Source: Myxacorys almedinensis A
GTDB taxonomy: Bacteria; Cyanobacteriota; Cyanobacteriia; Leptolyngbyales; Leptolyngbyaceae
Length of the DNA stretch: 64,000 nucleotides
NCBI RefSeq assembly: GCF_010091945.1
Contig: NZ_WVIE01000007.1
Location: 149,487 to 213,486 of the forward strand
Direction of reading: 5' to 3'
Position 1 is the stretch's first letter. Each line of letters opens with the position of its first letter. Made by a program: the position numbers and the translations under genes. This document shows, piece by piece, positions 35,383 through 45,387 of this stretch. The notes beneath the pieces are model-generated. The model saw nothing but the letters and a program-made list of their open reading frames with translations. It was not told the DNA's origin and searched no databases.

Positions 35383-35877
35383 ATGCCTAAAATTATCATT
35401 GGCGTCATGGGAGCCAGTAGCCACGCCACGCCGATCGAGATTCAAACTGCCTATGCTCTGGGTCAGGAAATCGCCAAAGCAGGTTGGGTTGTGCTGAGCG
35501 GTGGGCGCAACCTAGGAGTGATGGATGCCGTCAGCCGAGGCGCAAAACAGGCTGGAGGGTTGACCATTGGCATTCTTCCCCATCAGAACACGGTAATGTC
35601 TGACGCGATCGACATTCCCATCATCACCGACATGGGCAATGCCCGAAACAATATCAACGTCCTCTCTAGCCAAGCGGTGATTGCCTGTGGCATGGGAGTT
35701 GGAACGGCGTCAGAAGTGGCTTTAGCCCTCAAGGCAAACAAGCCTGTTATTCTGCTGACAGACGATGCCGTGAGCCAAGCGTTTTTTCGGCGATGGGGAG
35801 GCGCGCAACTCTCGCTGGTGCAGACTGTGGAAGACGCAATGAAGGCCACCAGAAACATTCTGAAGTGCCCAATTTGA
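35383..35877 (+). CDS. LOG-like / TIGR00725 family SLOG-fold protein
   Basis: 164 aa Rossmann-like protein. IIIGVMGASSHATPIEI and VVLSGGRNLGVMDAVSRGA correspond to the nucleotide-binding start. GILPHQNTVMSDAIDIPI, MGNARNNINVLSSQAVIA and GVGTASEVALALKANKPVI form the TIGR00725 signature. Related LOG proteins release active cytokinins from nucleotides, but the TIGR00725 branch has a distinct GVGTASE motif in place of PGGxGTxxE, so activity is uncertain. It starts at ATG 35383. Confidence 0.88.
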   Translation: MPKIIIGVMGASSHATPIEIQTAYALGQEIAKAGWVVLSGGRNLGVMDAVSRGAKQAGGLTIGILPHQNTVMSDAIDIPIITDMGNARNNINVLSSQAVIACGMGVGTASEVALALKANKPVILLTDDAVSQAFFRRWGGAQLSLVQTVEDAMKATRNILKCPI

Positions 35878-36000
35878 AGGTAGTCTAAAACGCTTGCTAA
35901 TTATTCTTCCACTTCTTGGCGCAATGTTTTAAAACTAAGGGATGGATTGACGTATCTTGAGGCAAAGATAACTGTGGCAGACCAACGTGATTCTTCTGAG

Positions 36001-36255
36001 ATGGGCAACGCCGATCGCAGCAAAAACGAATTTCTATATCCCACCGCTCGCTATCGGGGAGACTTTACCCCAGAGCATCTTGCCTTCAACGCAAATCTGC
36101 AAGAATTTGCTCAACGAGTCTCGCTGTTATGCGGGCTAGAAACATCTGGCAAGATCCCGCCCCAGGAAGCCTATGACGAAATTAGAGAACTCTGGAAGCA
36201 GCTTAAAGAGTCGAAAAAAAACTTGCTGAATCAATTGAGCGATTCTGAAGAATAG
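36001..36255 (+). CDS. DUF7219-type small cyanobacterial protein
   Basis: 84 aa from ATG 36001; in-frame GTG 35974 and TTG 35947 are possible longer starts, but the conserved part begins at NEFLYPTARYRGDFTPEHLAF just after the ATG (start of the conserved segment). NLQEFAQRVSLLCGLETSGK and AYDEIRELWKQLKESKK follow, as in a small helical family found widely in cyanobacteria, with no known function. Soluble, probably cytoplasmic. The preceding gene stops 123 bp upstream. Confidence 0.8.
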   Translation: MGNADRSKNEFLYPTARYRGDFTPEHLAFNANLQEFAQRVSLLCGLETSGKIPPQEAYDEIRELWKQLKESKKNLLNQLSDSEE

Positions 36256-36280
36256 GTATCCAAACACAAGTCTCTAAATA

Positions 36281-36310
36281 CAGGTATTTAAACAACAGGT
36301 ATTCAAACAG
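36281..36310. repeat. 15-bp imperfect tandem duplication
   Basis: CAGGTATTTAAACAA (36281-36295) is followed by CAGGTATTCAAACAG (36296-36310); 13 of 15 positions match. A related but more divergent copy (AGGTATCCAAACACAA) lies just upstream near 36254. Confidence 0.8.
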
Positions 36311-36435
36311 CAGCAAACGTGATGGTTAACCCCGTAGGAAACCAATTATGCTATGGCAAGCTTTTGGTGCACTCTTTCATGCCCATCGCACTTACGCTGG
36401 TGATAGGCGCAACGCATCCTGACTTTTCTACGCAC

Positions 36436-37908
36436 CTACTTGGTTTGTAAGCCATACCAAGGATTGACCTGCAACACACCGCTTGGTTTAAACACCACTT
36501 TAAACGAAGCAACAGGTTCTTGTGGCTCGGCATTGGGTTCAGAGGGCTTACCCAACTGAGCAAGCGGCGTGTCTTTCACATAATCGCTAGCAATCTGGCT
36601 ATCGGGTTGATAATCGACCACCGAACCGTCGGCTTTTACCCGCACTCGGTACACTAAATCTCTATCAAACGGGGGTGTCCCTCTCCAGTTTTGGTCGATC
36701 ACGTCATACACTTTCGGCTGTAAATCTTCTAGCTGCGCTTTATCTGTAATTTCTCCTGGCATAGCAGGGACGGCAGAAGGGCTAGGCGTCACTGAAGGTG
36801 TTGCCGCCCCGATCGAACTTCCGGTCGGCGCAATTTCTAGCTTTCCTTGTGGCGTAAACACCACTTTATACTGTGCGATCGCTTCTTGTACCGGAGCGCT
36901 ACTGGTCGGAATGTAGAGCAATTCGAGCAACGGTGTCTGACCAACATTCTTTAGGGCAGCGTCGGTTTCGGCTTTGTACCCCACAATATCGCCATTTTTG
37001 GCAACGCCCAACCGATACTCTAAGTTCTCGGTAAAGCGAGGAGAGGTCTTCCACTGACCGTTGATTTGGTCATAAAGCCGCTTGGCGATCGCATCCAACT
37101 CTTGAGGATCGGTAATGGCAGAGGCAGAATTCAAGGTTTGCTCTAGCTGCACCAAATCCGGAGCAGGACTTGCCGCCGATGCCTCTGGACTGGGGCTAGC
37201 AGCCTCAGAAGGACTGACAAACGGGCTGGCAGACGGGCTAACAGACGGGCTAGGGGGGCTGGTAGCTGCCTCAGAAGGATTGAGCGCGCCTGGGCAGTCT
37301 GTTGCTTCGGGGGTCAGGCACTCTGGCACTCTCACCTTGGGCGCTGGCAGGCTGACAAATGCCAGAGCCGCCAATGCCAAGCCAGACAGCCCGATCGTCG
37401 CGGGAATGGCTTGTTTAGCGATCGGTTCTGGGCTCTTGACATAGCGTTTCGGAACCGGAGCCAAATTGAGCGACCAAAAGGGCAAGGTCTGAGTATCTGC
37501 AACAAATTGGTCGATCGCTTCTACCAAATCAAACAATTGCACCGTTGTCAGGTTTACCACCTGCTGAGCCGTCATCGTGTTGTTTTCGTCGGGGTCAACA
37601 CTCAGACGGTGATGATTGCGATCGAGGCGTTCTAGCTTCACAAACGAGGGGCGATCGCTGTAGGTATGGCGCGGTAGATGGAGTCCGCTTAAAAATTCTT
37701 GGGCATACAAACTCACCGCCGTCACCAGGCTTTCAAAAAATTCTCGACCTCCCAAAAGCGGCTTTTCCTGCCCTGGAAGATGGCATTCTGCATTGATCAG
37801 CAGCGACATGACCGGGCGCATTTCGCCCTCAGAAGCGTCGGTTTGGTCTGAGAGACCTTCTAGCACGAGGGTGCAATTTGGCAAACTATACTGGCGTTGA
37901 ATCGTCAT
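36436..37908 (-). CDS. DUF4335 protein with Ser/Pro-rich linker
   Basis: 490 aa. The N-terminal DUF4335 domain (about 1-150) starts QRQYSLPNCTLVLEGLSD and includes ECHLPGQEKPLLGGREFFE. One hydrophobic segment follows (about 168-187, AIPATIGLSGLALAALAF), then a long Ser/Pro/Ala-rich linker with repeated SPS/SPE units (about 207-250), and a C-terminal part with two similar modules. Each module has a YDQINGQWKTSPRF- or YDVIDQNWRGTPPF-like segment and ends KVVFTPQGKLEI or KVVFKPSGVLQV, so the region is internally duplicated. The function is unknown. Its ATG overlaps the stop of the DUF3038 gene (ATGA). Confidence 0.88.
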   Translation of the reverse strand: MTIQRQYSLPNCTLVLEGLSDQTDASEGEMRPVMSLLINAECHLPGQEKPLLGGREFFESLVTAVSLYAQEFLSGLHLPRHTYSDRPSFVKLERLDRNHHRLSVDPDENNTMTAQQVVNLTTVQLFDLVEAIDQFVADTQTLPFWSLNLAPVPKRYVKSPEPIAKQAIPATIGLSGLALAALAFVSLPAPKVRVPECLTPEATDCPGALNPSEAATSPPSPSVSPSASPFVSPSEAASPSPEASAASPAPDLVQLEQTLNSASAITDPQELDAIAKRLYDQINGQWKTSPRFTENLEYRLGVAKNGDIVGYKAETDAALKNVGQTPLLELLYIPTSSAPVQEAIAQYKVVFTPQGKLEIAPTGSSIGAATPSVTPSPSAVPAMPGEITDKAQLEDLQPKVYDVIDQNWRGTPPFDRDLVYRVRVKADGSVVDYQPDSQIASDYVKDTPLAQLGKPSEPNAEPQEPVASFKVVFKPSGVLQVNPWYGLQTK

Positions 37909-38519
37909 GACACTTCCCCATCAAACAAGCTGATCCACAAGCGCTGCATGCCAGAGGTTCCGGTGCAAAATAGCAACTGGCTGAGCAAGTCTAGCGCTAA
38001 CTCGTTGAGTTTTTCATCCGAGCTATAAACCATCACCCCTGCCCGACGAGGATTCATTCGGCTTCGGAAATGGGCGCGAAACCGCTCTAGATATTCTGAC
38101 AGGCGGAAGTGATGATCGGGCGATAATTCTTTATCGCTAAGTTGCTGATAAGCAAGCAGCAATTGACGAATCAACACAGTTAGCCGCCTAGCTAAGTAGC
38201 AGGTGACAACGACGAGCGCTTTGGCTTCGAGAATGGTCAGAGGGCGGCGTTGAGCGTAGCGACGGAGGGGATTTGTGCTACGCATCTGCCAGAGCACGAC
38301 GCGATGTTTGAGGACGCTCCGTAAATCGAGATCGCTGGCGATCGCTAAAATCGCTTCCGATCCTCCCAGATCGAGGGCTTCGATCGCCAACAACAATAGA
38401 TCAATCTGCAACCGCGTTCGACGAGGACACACACCCTCCGGCACAGGAGGATCGGGCAAATTATCCAAAATAATAGGCGTGGGAGGGGTTGACGGGGCAG
38501 ATGGACTATTCAACTGCAT
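37905..38519 (-). CDS. DUF3038 protein
   Basis: 204 aa from ATG 38519 (GTG 38528 also open). Family text includes CPRRTRLQIDLLLLAIEALDL, EAILAIASDLDL, VVLWQMRSTNPLRRY, EAKALVVVTCYLA and RAHFRSRMNPRRAGVM. It is soluble and helical. DUF3038 is known only from cyanobacteria and its function is unknown. The 4-bp ATGA overlap with the downstream DUF4335 gene implies translational coupling and a shared role, perhaps at the membrane anchored by DUF4335. Confidence 0.88.
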   Translation of the reverse strand: MQLNSPSAPSTPPTPIILDNLPDPPVPEGVCPRRTRLQIDLLLLAIEALDLGGSEAILAIASDLDLRSVLKHRVVLWQMRSTNPLRRYAQRRPLTILEAKALVVVTCYLARRLTVLIRQLLLAYQQLSDKELSPDHHFRLSEYLERFRAHFRSRMNPRRAGVMVYSSDEKLNELALDLLSQLLFCTGTSGMQRLWISLFDGEVS

Positions 38520-38994
38520 TACGCTCACGGAGACACTCTTTCCAATTGCGGCTTAACTAATCACTGAGACAGGATATACCTGAATACACCAACAACGTTA
38601 ATAGTTCCTGGTTTTAAAGCTGGCACTTTGCCTTGAGGTTGACCCTACTCGGCGTAACGTCCACGAGAATTTTACCCAAATCGGGATCGGGATCGACAGG
38701 TTGTCACTAAATGTCAAGCCGGATGTTTCGTAATTAGCCTTTTATTTTAATCGGCTAGCGATGGCTTCTACCCATGGAATCTCTGATTCATTCTGCCAAA
38801 TCAGCAAAAGATTGGTAAATAATTGCGATCGCTCACGACAAGAGAGATGGGACAATAGGAAAAACTTACGCCCATTGGTTGCGGTCATCTTGCCTGATCT
38901 TAAGCCCACGTTAAGCCCACGTCAGGCACTCGGAAGATGAGCCAATGGGCGTAAAATGTTTTTTGAGTCGATCGCGTCGTTAGGAAACAGAGAA
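38520..38994. other. Intergenic region between DUF3038 and PsbP-like gene
   Basis: 475 bp between divergent genes. It contains the nested inverted-repeat element at 38866-38954 and little else recognisable. A GGGATC direct repeat occurs near 38682. Confidence 0.6.
38866..38954. repeat. 89-bp nested inverted-repeat element (MITE-like or leader structure)
   Basis: The outer arms TTACGCCCATTGG (38866-38878) and CCAATGGGCGTAA (38942-38954) are a perfect 13-bp inverted repeat. Inside, TGCCTGA (38891-38897) and TCAGGCA (38922-38928) form a second perfect 7-bp pair, enclosing an 11-bp tandem duplication TTAAGCCCACG (38900-38910, 38911-38921). Outside, AAAAAC (38860-38865) and GTTTTT (38958-38963) extend the symmetry, and the right side ends in six T. 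It could be a miniature element or a terminator/attenuator-like hairpin ahead of the PsbP-like gene. Confidence 0.85.
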
Positions 38995-39543
38995 ATGCTG
39001 AGACGAATTGTTGCTATCCTGCTGGTTGTCGTTGCGTTGGGTTTGCAGGGTTGCGTTTCGGGAGGCGTCACTGGAATGAAAAGCTTTTCTGACAGTACGG
39101 ATGGCTATCGGTTTTTGTATCCTAATGGTTGGCTTCAGATCAGTGTGAGTAATGGACCTGATGTGGTGTTTCACGACATTATTGAGCAAACCGATAATGT
39201 CAGTGTGGTGATCAACCCGGTGCAGGGCAAGACAACGCTGAGCGATTTAGGAACGCCGAGCGAGGTAGGTTACCAGTTGGGCAAAAGTGCGATCGCGCCG
39301 CCTGATTCGGGGCGAACCGCAGAATTACTTACGGCGGAAGCCCGTGAGGTGGCAAATCGGCAATATTACACGCTGGAGTATTTGGTCACGCTGCCCGACC
39401 AAACGCAGCGTCATAATTTGGCAAGTGCGATCGTTTTTCGCAATAAGCTCTATACCTTCAATGCCTCGACACCAGAAGTTCGGTGGGGCAAGATGAAAGA
39501 CGCGCTGGAATTGGCGGTGCGATCGTTTTCGGTTGACTCTTGA
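38995..39543 (+). CDS. PsbP-like PSII assembly lipoprotein (CyanoP)
   Basis: 182 aa from ATG 38995, preceded by AGGA about ten bases upstream; the open frame upstream to 38956 is leader. A lipoprotein signal, LLVVVALGLQGC, gives a lipobox Cys near residue 20. The mature part is PsbP-like: DGYRFLYPNGWLQISV, NVSVVINPVQGKTTLSDLG, ANRQYYTLEYLVTLP and LYTFNASTPEVRW. CyanoP is a thylakoid-lumen lipoprotein involved in early PSII assembly. It precedes a Maf-like gene on the same strand by 104 bp. Confidence 0.92.
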   Translation: MLRRIVAILLVVVALGLQGCVSGGVTGMKSFSDSTDGYRFLYPNGWLQISVSNGPDVVFHDIIEQTDNVSVVINPVQGKTTLSDLGTPSEVGYQLGKSAIAPPDSGRTAELLTAEAREVANRQYYTLEYLVTLPDQTQRHNLASAIVFRNKLYTFNASTPEVRWGKMKDALELAVRSFSVDS

Positions 39544-39647
39544 TGGGACCGGACTGAATTTGGCTTGATCGGGTCGGTTTGGGGGATTTGGGAAGAGAGA
39601 CGGGATGCGATCGCGTTTCTACGGGGCGGCGTATTTGGTTAGTTTTT

Positions 39648-40304
39648 ATGATGATTCCTTTTGTTTTGGCATCTGCATCGCCTGCCCGTAAACGATTGCT
39701 GCACACCACAGGAATTGAACCGTTGGTGTATCCCAGCGATTTTGATGAATCGCAAGTCAAGGTGACGAATCCATTAGAATTGGTCGAAATTTTGGCGCAG
39801 GGAAAGGCAGAGGCAACGATGAGAGCGCTTTTTTCTCGCCAAGCAGAACTTCCCCCCGGTTTTTTTTCCCGCAATCCAGGTTTCATTCTCGGTTGCGATT
39901 CAATCTTGGCAATTCATGGTGAAATTCATGGCAAGCCCAAGGATGCTCAAGACGCGATCGCACGCTGGCAAATGATGCGGGGGCAGGTGGGCGAACTCTA
40001 CACGGGTCATGCACTCTTGCGTCCTTTCACCACCGAACAAGGCTCATTAATGCCCTATCCATCGATCGTGCGAACCCAAATAACGCGAGTTTATTTTGCA
40101 GAAATTAGCGATCGCCAAATCGAAGCCTACATCAATACCGGGGAGCCGCTTCACTGTGCGGGCTGTTTTGCCTTAGAAGGTCGAGGGGGGCTATTTGTTG
40201 AAAGAATTGAAGGCTGCCATACAAATGTGATTGGCTTGAGTCTACCGCTCTTGCGGCAAATGCTCAGCGATGCAGGCACGGATATTATTGATTACTGGAG
40301 CTAG
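39648..40304 (+). CDS. Maf-family nucleotide pyrophosphatase
   Basis: 218 aa from ATG 39648 (a second ATG at 39651). The N-terminal signature [14 protein letters not shown] is the phosphate-binding loop of Maf proteins. [36 protein letters not shown] and the C-terminal [31 protein letters not shown] (starting about residue 178) follow in family order. Maf enzymes hydrolyse non-canonical or canonical nucleoside triphosphates (dTTP/UTP or m7GTP types) and may control cell division or housecleaning. The family's usual PRR after SAS is PAR here, a mild variation. Confidence 0.93.
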   Translation: MMIPFVLASASPARKRLLHTTGIEPLVYPSDFDESQVKVTNPLELVEILAQGKAEATMRALFSRQAELPPGFFSRNPGFILGCDSILAIHGEIHGKPKDAQDAIARWQMMRGQVGELYTGHALLRPFTTEQGSLMPYPSIVRTQITRVYFAEISDRQIEAYINTGEPLHCAGCFALEGRGGLFVERIEGCHTNVIGLSLPLLRQMLSDAGTDIIDYWS

Positions 40305-40537
40305 TTGCAAACTCCGTATTATTTCTGAGAAGTAGATTTATCAAAACCGTGAAGATTTTTCCCGCTCTGCAAATCGCTTCCTACACTAGAGATACTCCCG
40401 ATGCCTGACATGAGTAGCAATTTTGACAGGTACCTTCTGCCTAGGGCACCTCTCCTGGGGTAGGGAAGGCTGGGCTGGGTAATCTGGGTCGTAGATCACC
40501 CATTCAATTGAGATACCTTTGGTCTTTTTTTTCTGCA

Positions 40538-41617
40538 ATGACTCCTCCGCCCGCTGATTTTTCCAACCTGCGTGCTGAACTCTTGGAACAAACCCATCTC
40601 GGACGAATGTGCAGTTCCAAGCAACTGTTGTGCGATCGCTACGAAGTTCGCAAACTGGTCGGTCATGGCGGATTTGGCGTCACGTTTTTGTCGCGAGATA
40701 CAAAGCTTCCCGGAACTCCCGTCTGCATCATCAAGCAGCTTTCGCCCAAAGTGCGCGATCCCCGTCTCCTAGAAAAAGCGCGGCAACGGTTTGAGCAAGA
40801 AGCAAAAATTTTAGGTCAATTGGGAACCCATTCTCAGATCCCGCATTTGCTGAACTATTTTGAGATTGAAGGCGAATTTTATTTAGTTCAAGAATATGTA
40901 CGAGGTCTAACCCTGAGCAAGAGCATCCGTCGCGGCGGGGTATGGTCAGAAGAGCAGGTAAAACAGTTTTTGAAAGCCTTTCTGCCCGTATTGCACTACG
41001 TTCACAGCAATCATGTCATTCACCGAGACATCAAACCCTCTAACATTTTGCACTGCCATGAAGACGGGCGATTGGTTCTAATTGACTTTGGGGCAGTCAA
41101 AGAAAAGGTGATGACCGTCGATCCGGCAACCTGCCGAACCTTCTCCACTCACTTTATTGGAACCGTAGGATTTGCGCCTCCAGAGCAGCTTTCTCTGCGC
41201 TCTGTATTTGCAACGGATCTCTACGCCTTGGGCATGACGTGCCTCTTTCTCCTGACGGGTAAGCCGCCTCTAGAGTTTGACTACGAGCCACGCACAGGCG
41301 AAATTTTGTGGCAGGGCGATGTGCAAGTGAGTGATTATTTTGGGCGAGTTTTAGCCCGCATGTTAAAGGCATCGCTCAAAGAACGCTATCAGTCGGCAGA
41401 CGAAGTATTCCGGGCGCTGGAGCTAGAATCCCATGTGCAGACGTTGCTACCCTGCATGAGCAACCAGCCCCTTGCTCCCGTTGCAGAGCCACCCCACCCC
41501 AAAGAATTTGTGTCGCCAATCATCCGCACGGCAAATGCCATTCGCGAGTGGCAAGCGCGCCTCGAAGCAAAACGCATTCGGGATGGGGAACGGCGTAGGC
41601 GTATGACGAAACCTTAG
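40538..41617 (+). CDS. Serine/threonine protein kinase
   Basis: 359 aa from ATG 40538 (MTPPPADFSNL); TTG 40508 is open, but less likely. Hanks motifs are present: glycine loop VGHGGFGVTFLS, Lys in VCIIKQL, catalytic loop VIHRDIKPSNILH, DFG in LIDFGAVKE, activation-segment end IGTVGFAPPEQL, and RYQSADEVFRAL in the last helix. It belongs to the cyanobacterial Pkn type, with a RFEQEAKILGQLG helix C. The tail (about 300-359) is basic and lacks a membrane span or sensor domain, so it is predicted cytoplasmic. Targets are unknown. It converges with ppc. Confidence 0.93.
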   Translation: MTPPPADFSNLRAELLEQTHLGRMCSSKQLLCDRYEVRKLVGHGGFGVTFLSRDTKLPGTPVCIIKQLSPKVRDPRLLEKARQRFEQEAKILGQLGTHSQIPHLLNYFEIEGEFYLVQEYVRGLTLSKSIRRGGVWSEEQVKQFLKAFLPVLHYVHSNHVIHRDIKPSNILHCHEDGRLVLIDFGAVKEKVMTVDPATCRTFSTHFIGTVGFAPPEQLSLRSVFATDLYALGMTCLFLLTGKPPLEFDYEPRTGEILWQGDVQVSDYFGRVLARMLKASLKERYQSADEVFRALELESHVQTLLPCMSNQPLAPVAEPPHPKEFVSPIIRTANAIREWQARLEAKRIRDGERRRRMTKP

Positions 41618-41710
41618 ATCAAATCTAAAGACGAGCCGAAAGAGGTTGAGCCGCGCGTTTCTGCCAATACCAGTCAATCCTGCCTCGTTCTCGCCGGTGT
41701 CCCCTCTAGA

Positions 41711-44700
41711 TCATCCTGTGTTTCTCATTCCAGCGGCAATACCGTTGATCGTAAGCAGCGCGCCTCTAAGGAGTTCGCCTTTGCTATAGCGCGATCGCAC
41801 CACGCCCGACGATGCCAACGTCTTGTGTTGCCGCAACCGCTTGATCAACGACACCTGCAAGAACCCCAGAGGAACAATCGTGCCGTTGCGGAGTTGTACC
41901 GATCGCTGCAATTCAGGATCACCATCGAGGAGTCGGCTATGCCCTGTGATGGTCAGCACTAATCTGCGCGTCAGGTAAAACTCGTTACGGATCTGCTCAA
42001 ACACCGGCTCAAAGCGCTCCCGATCTTCTGGGAGAGTCAGTTCTTGAACGTAGTAACTGGCAATTTGCAGATCAACTTTAGAGAGGGTCATCTCAACTTT
42101 AGAGATCGCCATTTTGAAAAACGCCCACTTGTAGTAGAAGTAGCGCAGCAGCGCAAGATGCTTTTCAGGATTCTCGTCTAGAAACATGTTCAGCGCTGTG
42201 CCAACGCCATACCAGGAGGGCAGTAAAAATCGGCTCTGAGTCCAACTAAACACCCAGGGAATAGCGCGCAAACTGCTGAGATCCTTTTTGCCGCCGCGAC
42301 GGGCAGGACGAGAGCTAATTTGCAGTTGGCTGATTTCCTCAATCGGCGTGACTTGATGGTAAAAATCAACAAAATCAGGCTGTTCGTAGATCAACGCCCG
42401 ATAATGAGTGCGCGATCGCTCTGCCAATTCTTCCATCACCTCATGCCACGGCTGAATATCATCAAAGCCCGTCCGCAGCAAACTGCCTTGGATCACTGCC
42501 GTGGTCACCGTTTCAAGGTTATAGAGCGCCAAGTCCTGCAACGAATATTTAGACGCCAACACCTCGCCTTGTTCGGTGATTTTGATTCGTCCGTTGACGC
42601 TGCGCCCCGGCTGCGCCAAAATCGCTTCGTAAGCCGGGCCGCCCCCCCGACCGACCGACCCCCCGCGACCATGGAAGATTCGCAGCGCCACGCCATAGCG
42701 ATCGGCAATGGTTTGGAGGGCTTGTTGGGCTTTGTGTATTTCCCAATTGCTGCTCAAAAATCCGGAGTCTTTGTTGCTGTCAGAGTAGCCCAGCATCACT
42801 TCTTGCAGAGAAAATTGTGCTAAATCTTCCTGCTCTTTGCGCTGTTCATACTGCTCAAATCCGCCGGACAGCATCGCCCGGTAGAACGGCAGATCAAACA
42901 TCCCAGTCATGATGCCCGGTGCTTTCTGCAAGTCTTCTACCGTTTCAAACAACGGCACAACTCGCACCGTACCCACTCCAGTGACCGGATCGTACAGCCC
43001 CGCTTCTTTAGCAAACAGCAGCACTTCTAGCAAATCGCTGATGTCGTGACTCATGCTGATGATGTAGGTTCGGCAGATATCGAGACCAAACTCTTGTTGC
43101 AGCTTGCGAATCATGCGGAACGTTGCGATCGCTTCTTGAGTCCGCTCCGAGAAGGGCATCCCGGCGGGGATCAACGGTCTACGAGTCTGCAATTCGGTAA
43201 TCAGCCACTCACACCGCTCTGCTTCCGTCATCTCGTGATAAGACTTCGGCAACACTTGCAAATACTCAACGATTTCATTCATCGTCTCAGCATGGCGGGG
43301 GCTTTCTTGCCGCACGTCGAGATGAGACAGGTTAAAGCTAAAGATTTCCACCTGAGCAATGAGATGCTCTAGATCGCGGCAGCTTAGACCCGTTTCAGAG
43401 AGATTGCGCTGAATCAGGTGGAGTTCGAGGAGAAAATCACTGCCAGAGCGATAAAACGTCAACTCATCGTACTCTGGAAGGTCTTGCACCAGGAAATCGC
43501 CGCTATAGAGAACCTGATTGCGATCGTAGGTATTTTGCAACCGTTGAGCAATATAGGCAAGCTTAAGGCGATAGGGTTCTTGGCGGTAGCGAATGGCAAA
43601 CTGCTCGTAGACCGCTGGCATTCGCTGCTGATCTTGTTCGAGCGATTCTAATAAATCGGGGAGCACATCGCTCCAGTGCAGCGAAAGACTAAGCAAATCA
43701 CTCAGACGCTTGACCGATTCGAGATATTTTTCCAACACCACCCGGCGCTGATAACACGCCGTTTGCCATGTGATGCCAGACGTCACCGAGGGATTGCCAT
43801 CGCGATCGCTGCCCACCCAAGACCCAAACTGGCAAAAGTTACGCCGTGGCATCTGCATCGATGGAAACGACGCATGCACCGTTTGTTCAAGCCGCTTAGA
43901 CAGATGAGGAATAGCATCAAACAGCACGTCGCGGAAATAGTGCAGGGCATTTTCCACCTCGTCTAACACCGTGGGCTTAAACTGGTGCAATTCGTCTGTG
44001 CGCCACCACAAGCGGATCTCTTCGGTTAACTGTTCGCGCAGGCAGTCGGCTTCCCACGATGACGATAGCCCGATCGCTTTGAGGCTATCTTCAGTGCGAT
44101 CGAGTTCGCGCAAAATTTTGACGATGCGGCGCTGCTTATCGCGAATGGTGGGGCGCACAATCTCGGTCGGATGGGCGGTAAATACCAGCCACACATCTAG
44201 CTGATTGAGCAACCGTTGAATCTGCTGAGGCGGAACATTGAGTTGCCGCAACCGAGGAAACAGCCAGCGAAACGTGCCAATTTCCCGTCGGGAGGCGTCT
44301 TCATGAAGGCTGCGCTCTAGAAAATCCGCCTCTGGTCGGTTGGTCGCTTCTTCATCTTGGCGACCGCTAATTTTTTCAGGAGCCGCCGCACCTTCACTCG
44401 CCACTCGATACTGAATTTGCTGATCCCGTTGCTCGTAGTGCTGCTCAACAATGTTGATCAACTGAAAATAGAGGGCAAACGCTCGTGCTGCCCGAATCGC
44501 TTCATTGAGGTCGAGCTTCTCAACCACTTGCAGCACTTCTGAGCCGGTAAACGTGGTGGCCTGCCCTTCGGGCGAGCACATGTGGCGCAACTGGTTGAGC
44601 AGGTCTACAAGGTCTTGACCGCACTCTTGCCTGAGAACCGCTTCCCAGAGATCCTCAACGGTTTTGACCCGAAGTCGCAAAAATAAATCACTTGTCATCA

Positions 44701-44803
44701 GCGCAGAGGTCGTCAGGGTAGCATTTTCTGTCTGAGGCAGAGCGCTGGTATCTGTGGTGAGACCAGAAAGAACATCATCTTGTGAGGGACGGATTGAACT
44801 CAT
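41711..44803 (-). CDS. ppc: Phosphoenolpyruvate carboxylase
   Basis: 1030 aa, full length for cyanobacterial PEPC, which adds bicarbonate to PEP to make oxaloacetate for anaplerosis. Signature motifs are [13 protein letters not shown] with the catalytic His, [12 protein letters not shown], the glycine-rich [14 protein letters not shown] loop, [13 protein letters not shown] and the C-terminal MRNTG. There is an N-terminal extension of about 100 residues without the plant phosphorylation motif. Starts at ATG 44803. Cytosolic homotetramer, regulated by aspartate and related metabolites in this family. Confidence 0.98.
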   Translation of the reverse strand: MSSIRPSQDDVLSGLTTDTSALPQTENATLTTSALMTSDLFLRLRVKTVEDLWEAVLRQECGQDLVDLLNQLRHMCSPEGQATTFTGSEVLQVVEKLDLNEAIRAARAFALYFQLINIVEQHYEQRDQQIQYRVASEGAAAPEKISGRQDEEATNRPEADFLERSLHEDASRREIGTFRWLFPRLRQLNVPPQQIQRLLNQLDVWLVFTAHPTEIVRPTIRDKQRRIVKILRELDRTEDSLKAIGLSSSWEADCLREQLTEEIRLWWRTDELHQFKPTVLDEVENALHYFRDVLFDAIPHLSKRLEQTVHASFPSMQMPRRNFCQFGSWVGSDRDGNPSVTSGITWQTACYQRRVVLEKYLESVKRLSDLLSLSLHWSDVLPDLLESLEQDQQRMPAVYEQFAIRYRQEPYRLKLAYIAQRLQNTYDRNQVLYSGDFLVQDLPEYDELTFYRSGSDFLLELHLIQRNLSETGLSCRDLEHLIAQVEIFSFNLSHLDVRQESPRHAETMNEIVEYLQVLPKSYHEMTEAERCEWLITELQTRRPLIPAGMPFSERTQEAIATFRMIRKLQQEFGLDICRTYIISMSHDISDLLEVLLFAKEAGLYDPVTGVGTVRVVPLFETVEDLQKAPGIMTGMFDLPFYRAMLSGGFEQYEQRKEQEDLAQFSLQEVMLGYSDSNKDSGFLSSNWEIHKAQQALQTIADRYGVALRIFHGRGGSVGRGGGPAYEAILAQPGRSVNGRIKITEQGEVLASKYSLQDLALYNLETVTTAVIQGSLLRTGFDDIQPWHEVMEELAERSRTHYRALIYEQPDFVDFYHQVTPIEEISQLQISSRPARRGGKKDLSSLRAIPWVFSWTQSRFLLPSWYGVGTALNMFLDENPEKHLALLRYFYYKWAFFKMAISKVEMTLSKVDLQIASYYVQELTLPEDRERFEPVFEQIRNEFYLTRRLVLTITGHSRLLDGDPELQRSVQLRNGTIVPLGFLQVSLIKRLRQHKTLASSGVVRSRYSKGELLRGALLTINGIAAGMRNTG

Positions 44804-44931
44804 AGAAGATAGTCCAGCAGGAGTCTTAATGGAGGGCAGAGCGAGACGATAGACGGTGGAGGCTCATCTTGAATGGTTGAGGGCTTGATGAATTTTTGAA
44901 TTATCGGATAACTGCCCTCAAAATTCAAAGA

Positions 44932-44975
44932 ATTGGGTTAGGAATGGATTGGGTTAGAAATGGATTGGGCTAGGG
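44932..44975. repeat. 16-bp tandem repeat at the end of the 80-aa gene
   Basis: ATTGGGTTAGGAATGG (44932-44947) is followed by ATTGGGTTAGAAATGG (44948-44963) and a partial ATTGGGCTAGGG (44964-44975). The last unit reaches the stop codon of the minus-strand gene. Confidence 0.9.
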
Positions 44976-45212
44976 TTGATCGGGAGAAGGAGCGGCAGAC
45001 GCTTCAGAAAAATCTAGCGTGGGCAGCCGATCGCCGCGAAAAATTTCTTCGCTCATTGCGCCGATGTCTGCGATCGCACTTGCCAATGCCTGGGCACTCA
45101 CCAGCCCAACAAGGACTGGAACAGTAGCGGCACTCAAAACCAGACCTGAAGGAATGAACCCCAGCCGCAACGAGTCGCGATCGCCAGCCGAAGATAAATC
45201 AGTAGATTGCAT
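44970..45212 (-). CDS. Conserved small cyanobacterial membrane protein, 80 aa
   Basis: 80 aa from ATG 45212. One hydrophobic segment (about 19-45, FIPSGLVLSAATVPVLVGLV) is followed by EEIFRGDRLPTL, a motif I associate with small hypothetical proteins conserved in cyanobacteria. The N-terminus is short and polar, the C-terminus acidic and Pro-rich. The function is unknown. It lies upstream of ppc on the same strand, 166 bp from its start. Confidence 0.75.
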   Translation of the reverse strand: MQSTDLSSAGDRDSLRLGFIPSGLVLSAATVPVLVGLVSAQALASAIADIGAMSEEIFRGDRLPTLDFSEASAAPSPDQP

Positions 45213-45267
45213 AAATATTAGTCCTGAATGGGTTTCTAATTAGTGATTAAAGTAGCGTTTAGCCAAC

Positions 45268-45289
45268 CTTGTCAAACTCTTGTCAAACT
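45268..45289. repeat. 11-bp tandem duplication
   Basis: CTTGTCAAACT is exactly repeated at 45268-45278 and 45279-45289. Confidence 0.9.
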
Positions 45290-45361
45290 AGCGTGAGGAG
45301 CCAACGCTGTGATCCAAGAGATTTTTAAAGTGGCACGTTTTAGCAGTGTTCTTGTACACTT

Positions 45362-45387
45362 CTGTCTGTAGCAACTGTCTGTAGCAA
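45362..45387. repeat. 13-bp tandem duplication
   Basis: CTGTCTGTAGCAA is exactly repeated at 45362-45374 and 45375-45387. Confidence 0.92.

Noticed and set aside
42505..42823. Frames opposite the ppc gene
   Set aside because: They are antisense to conserved PEPC codons and show no independent signals.
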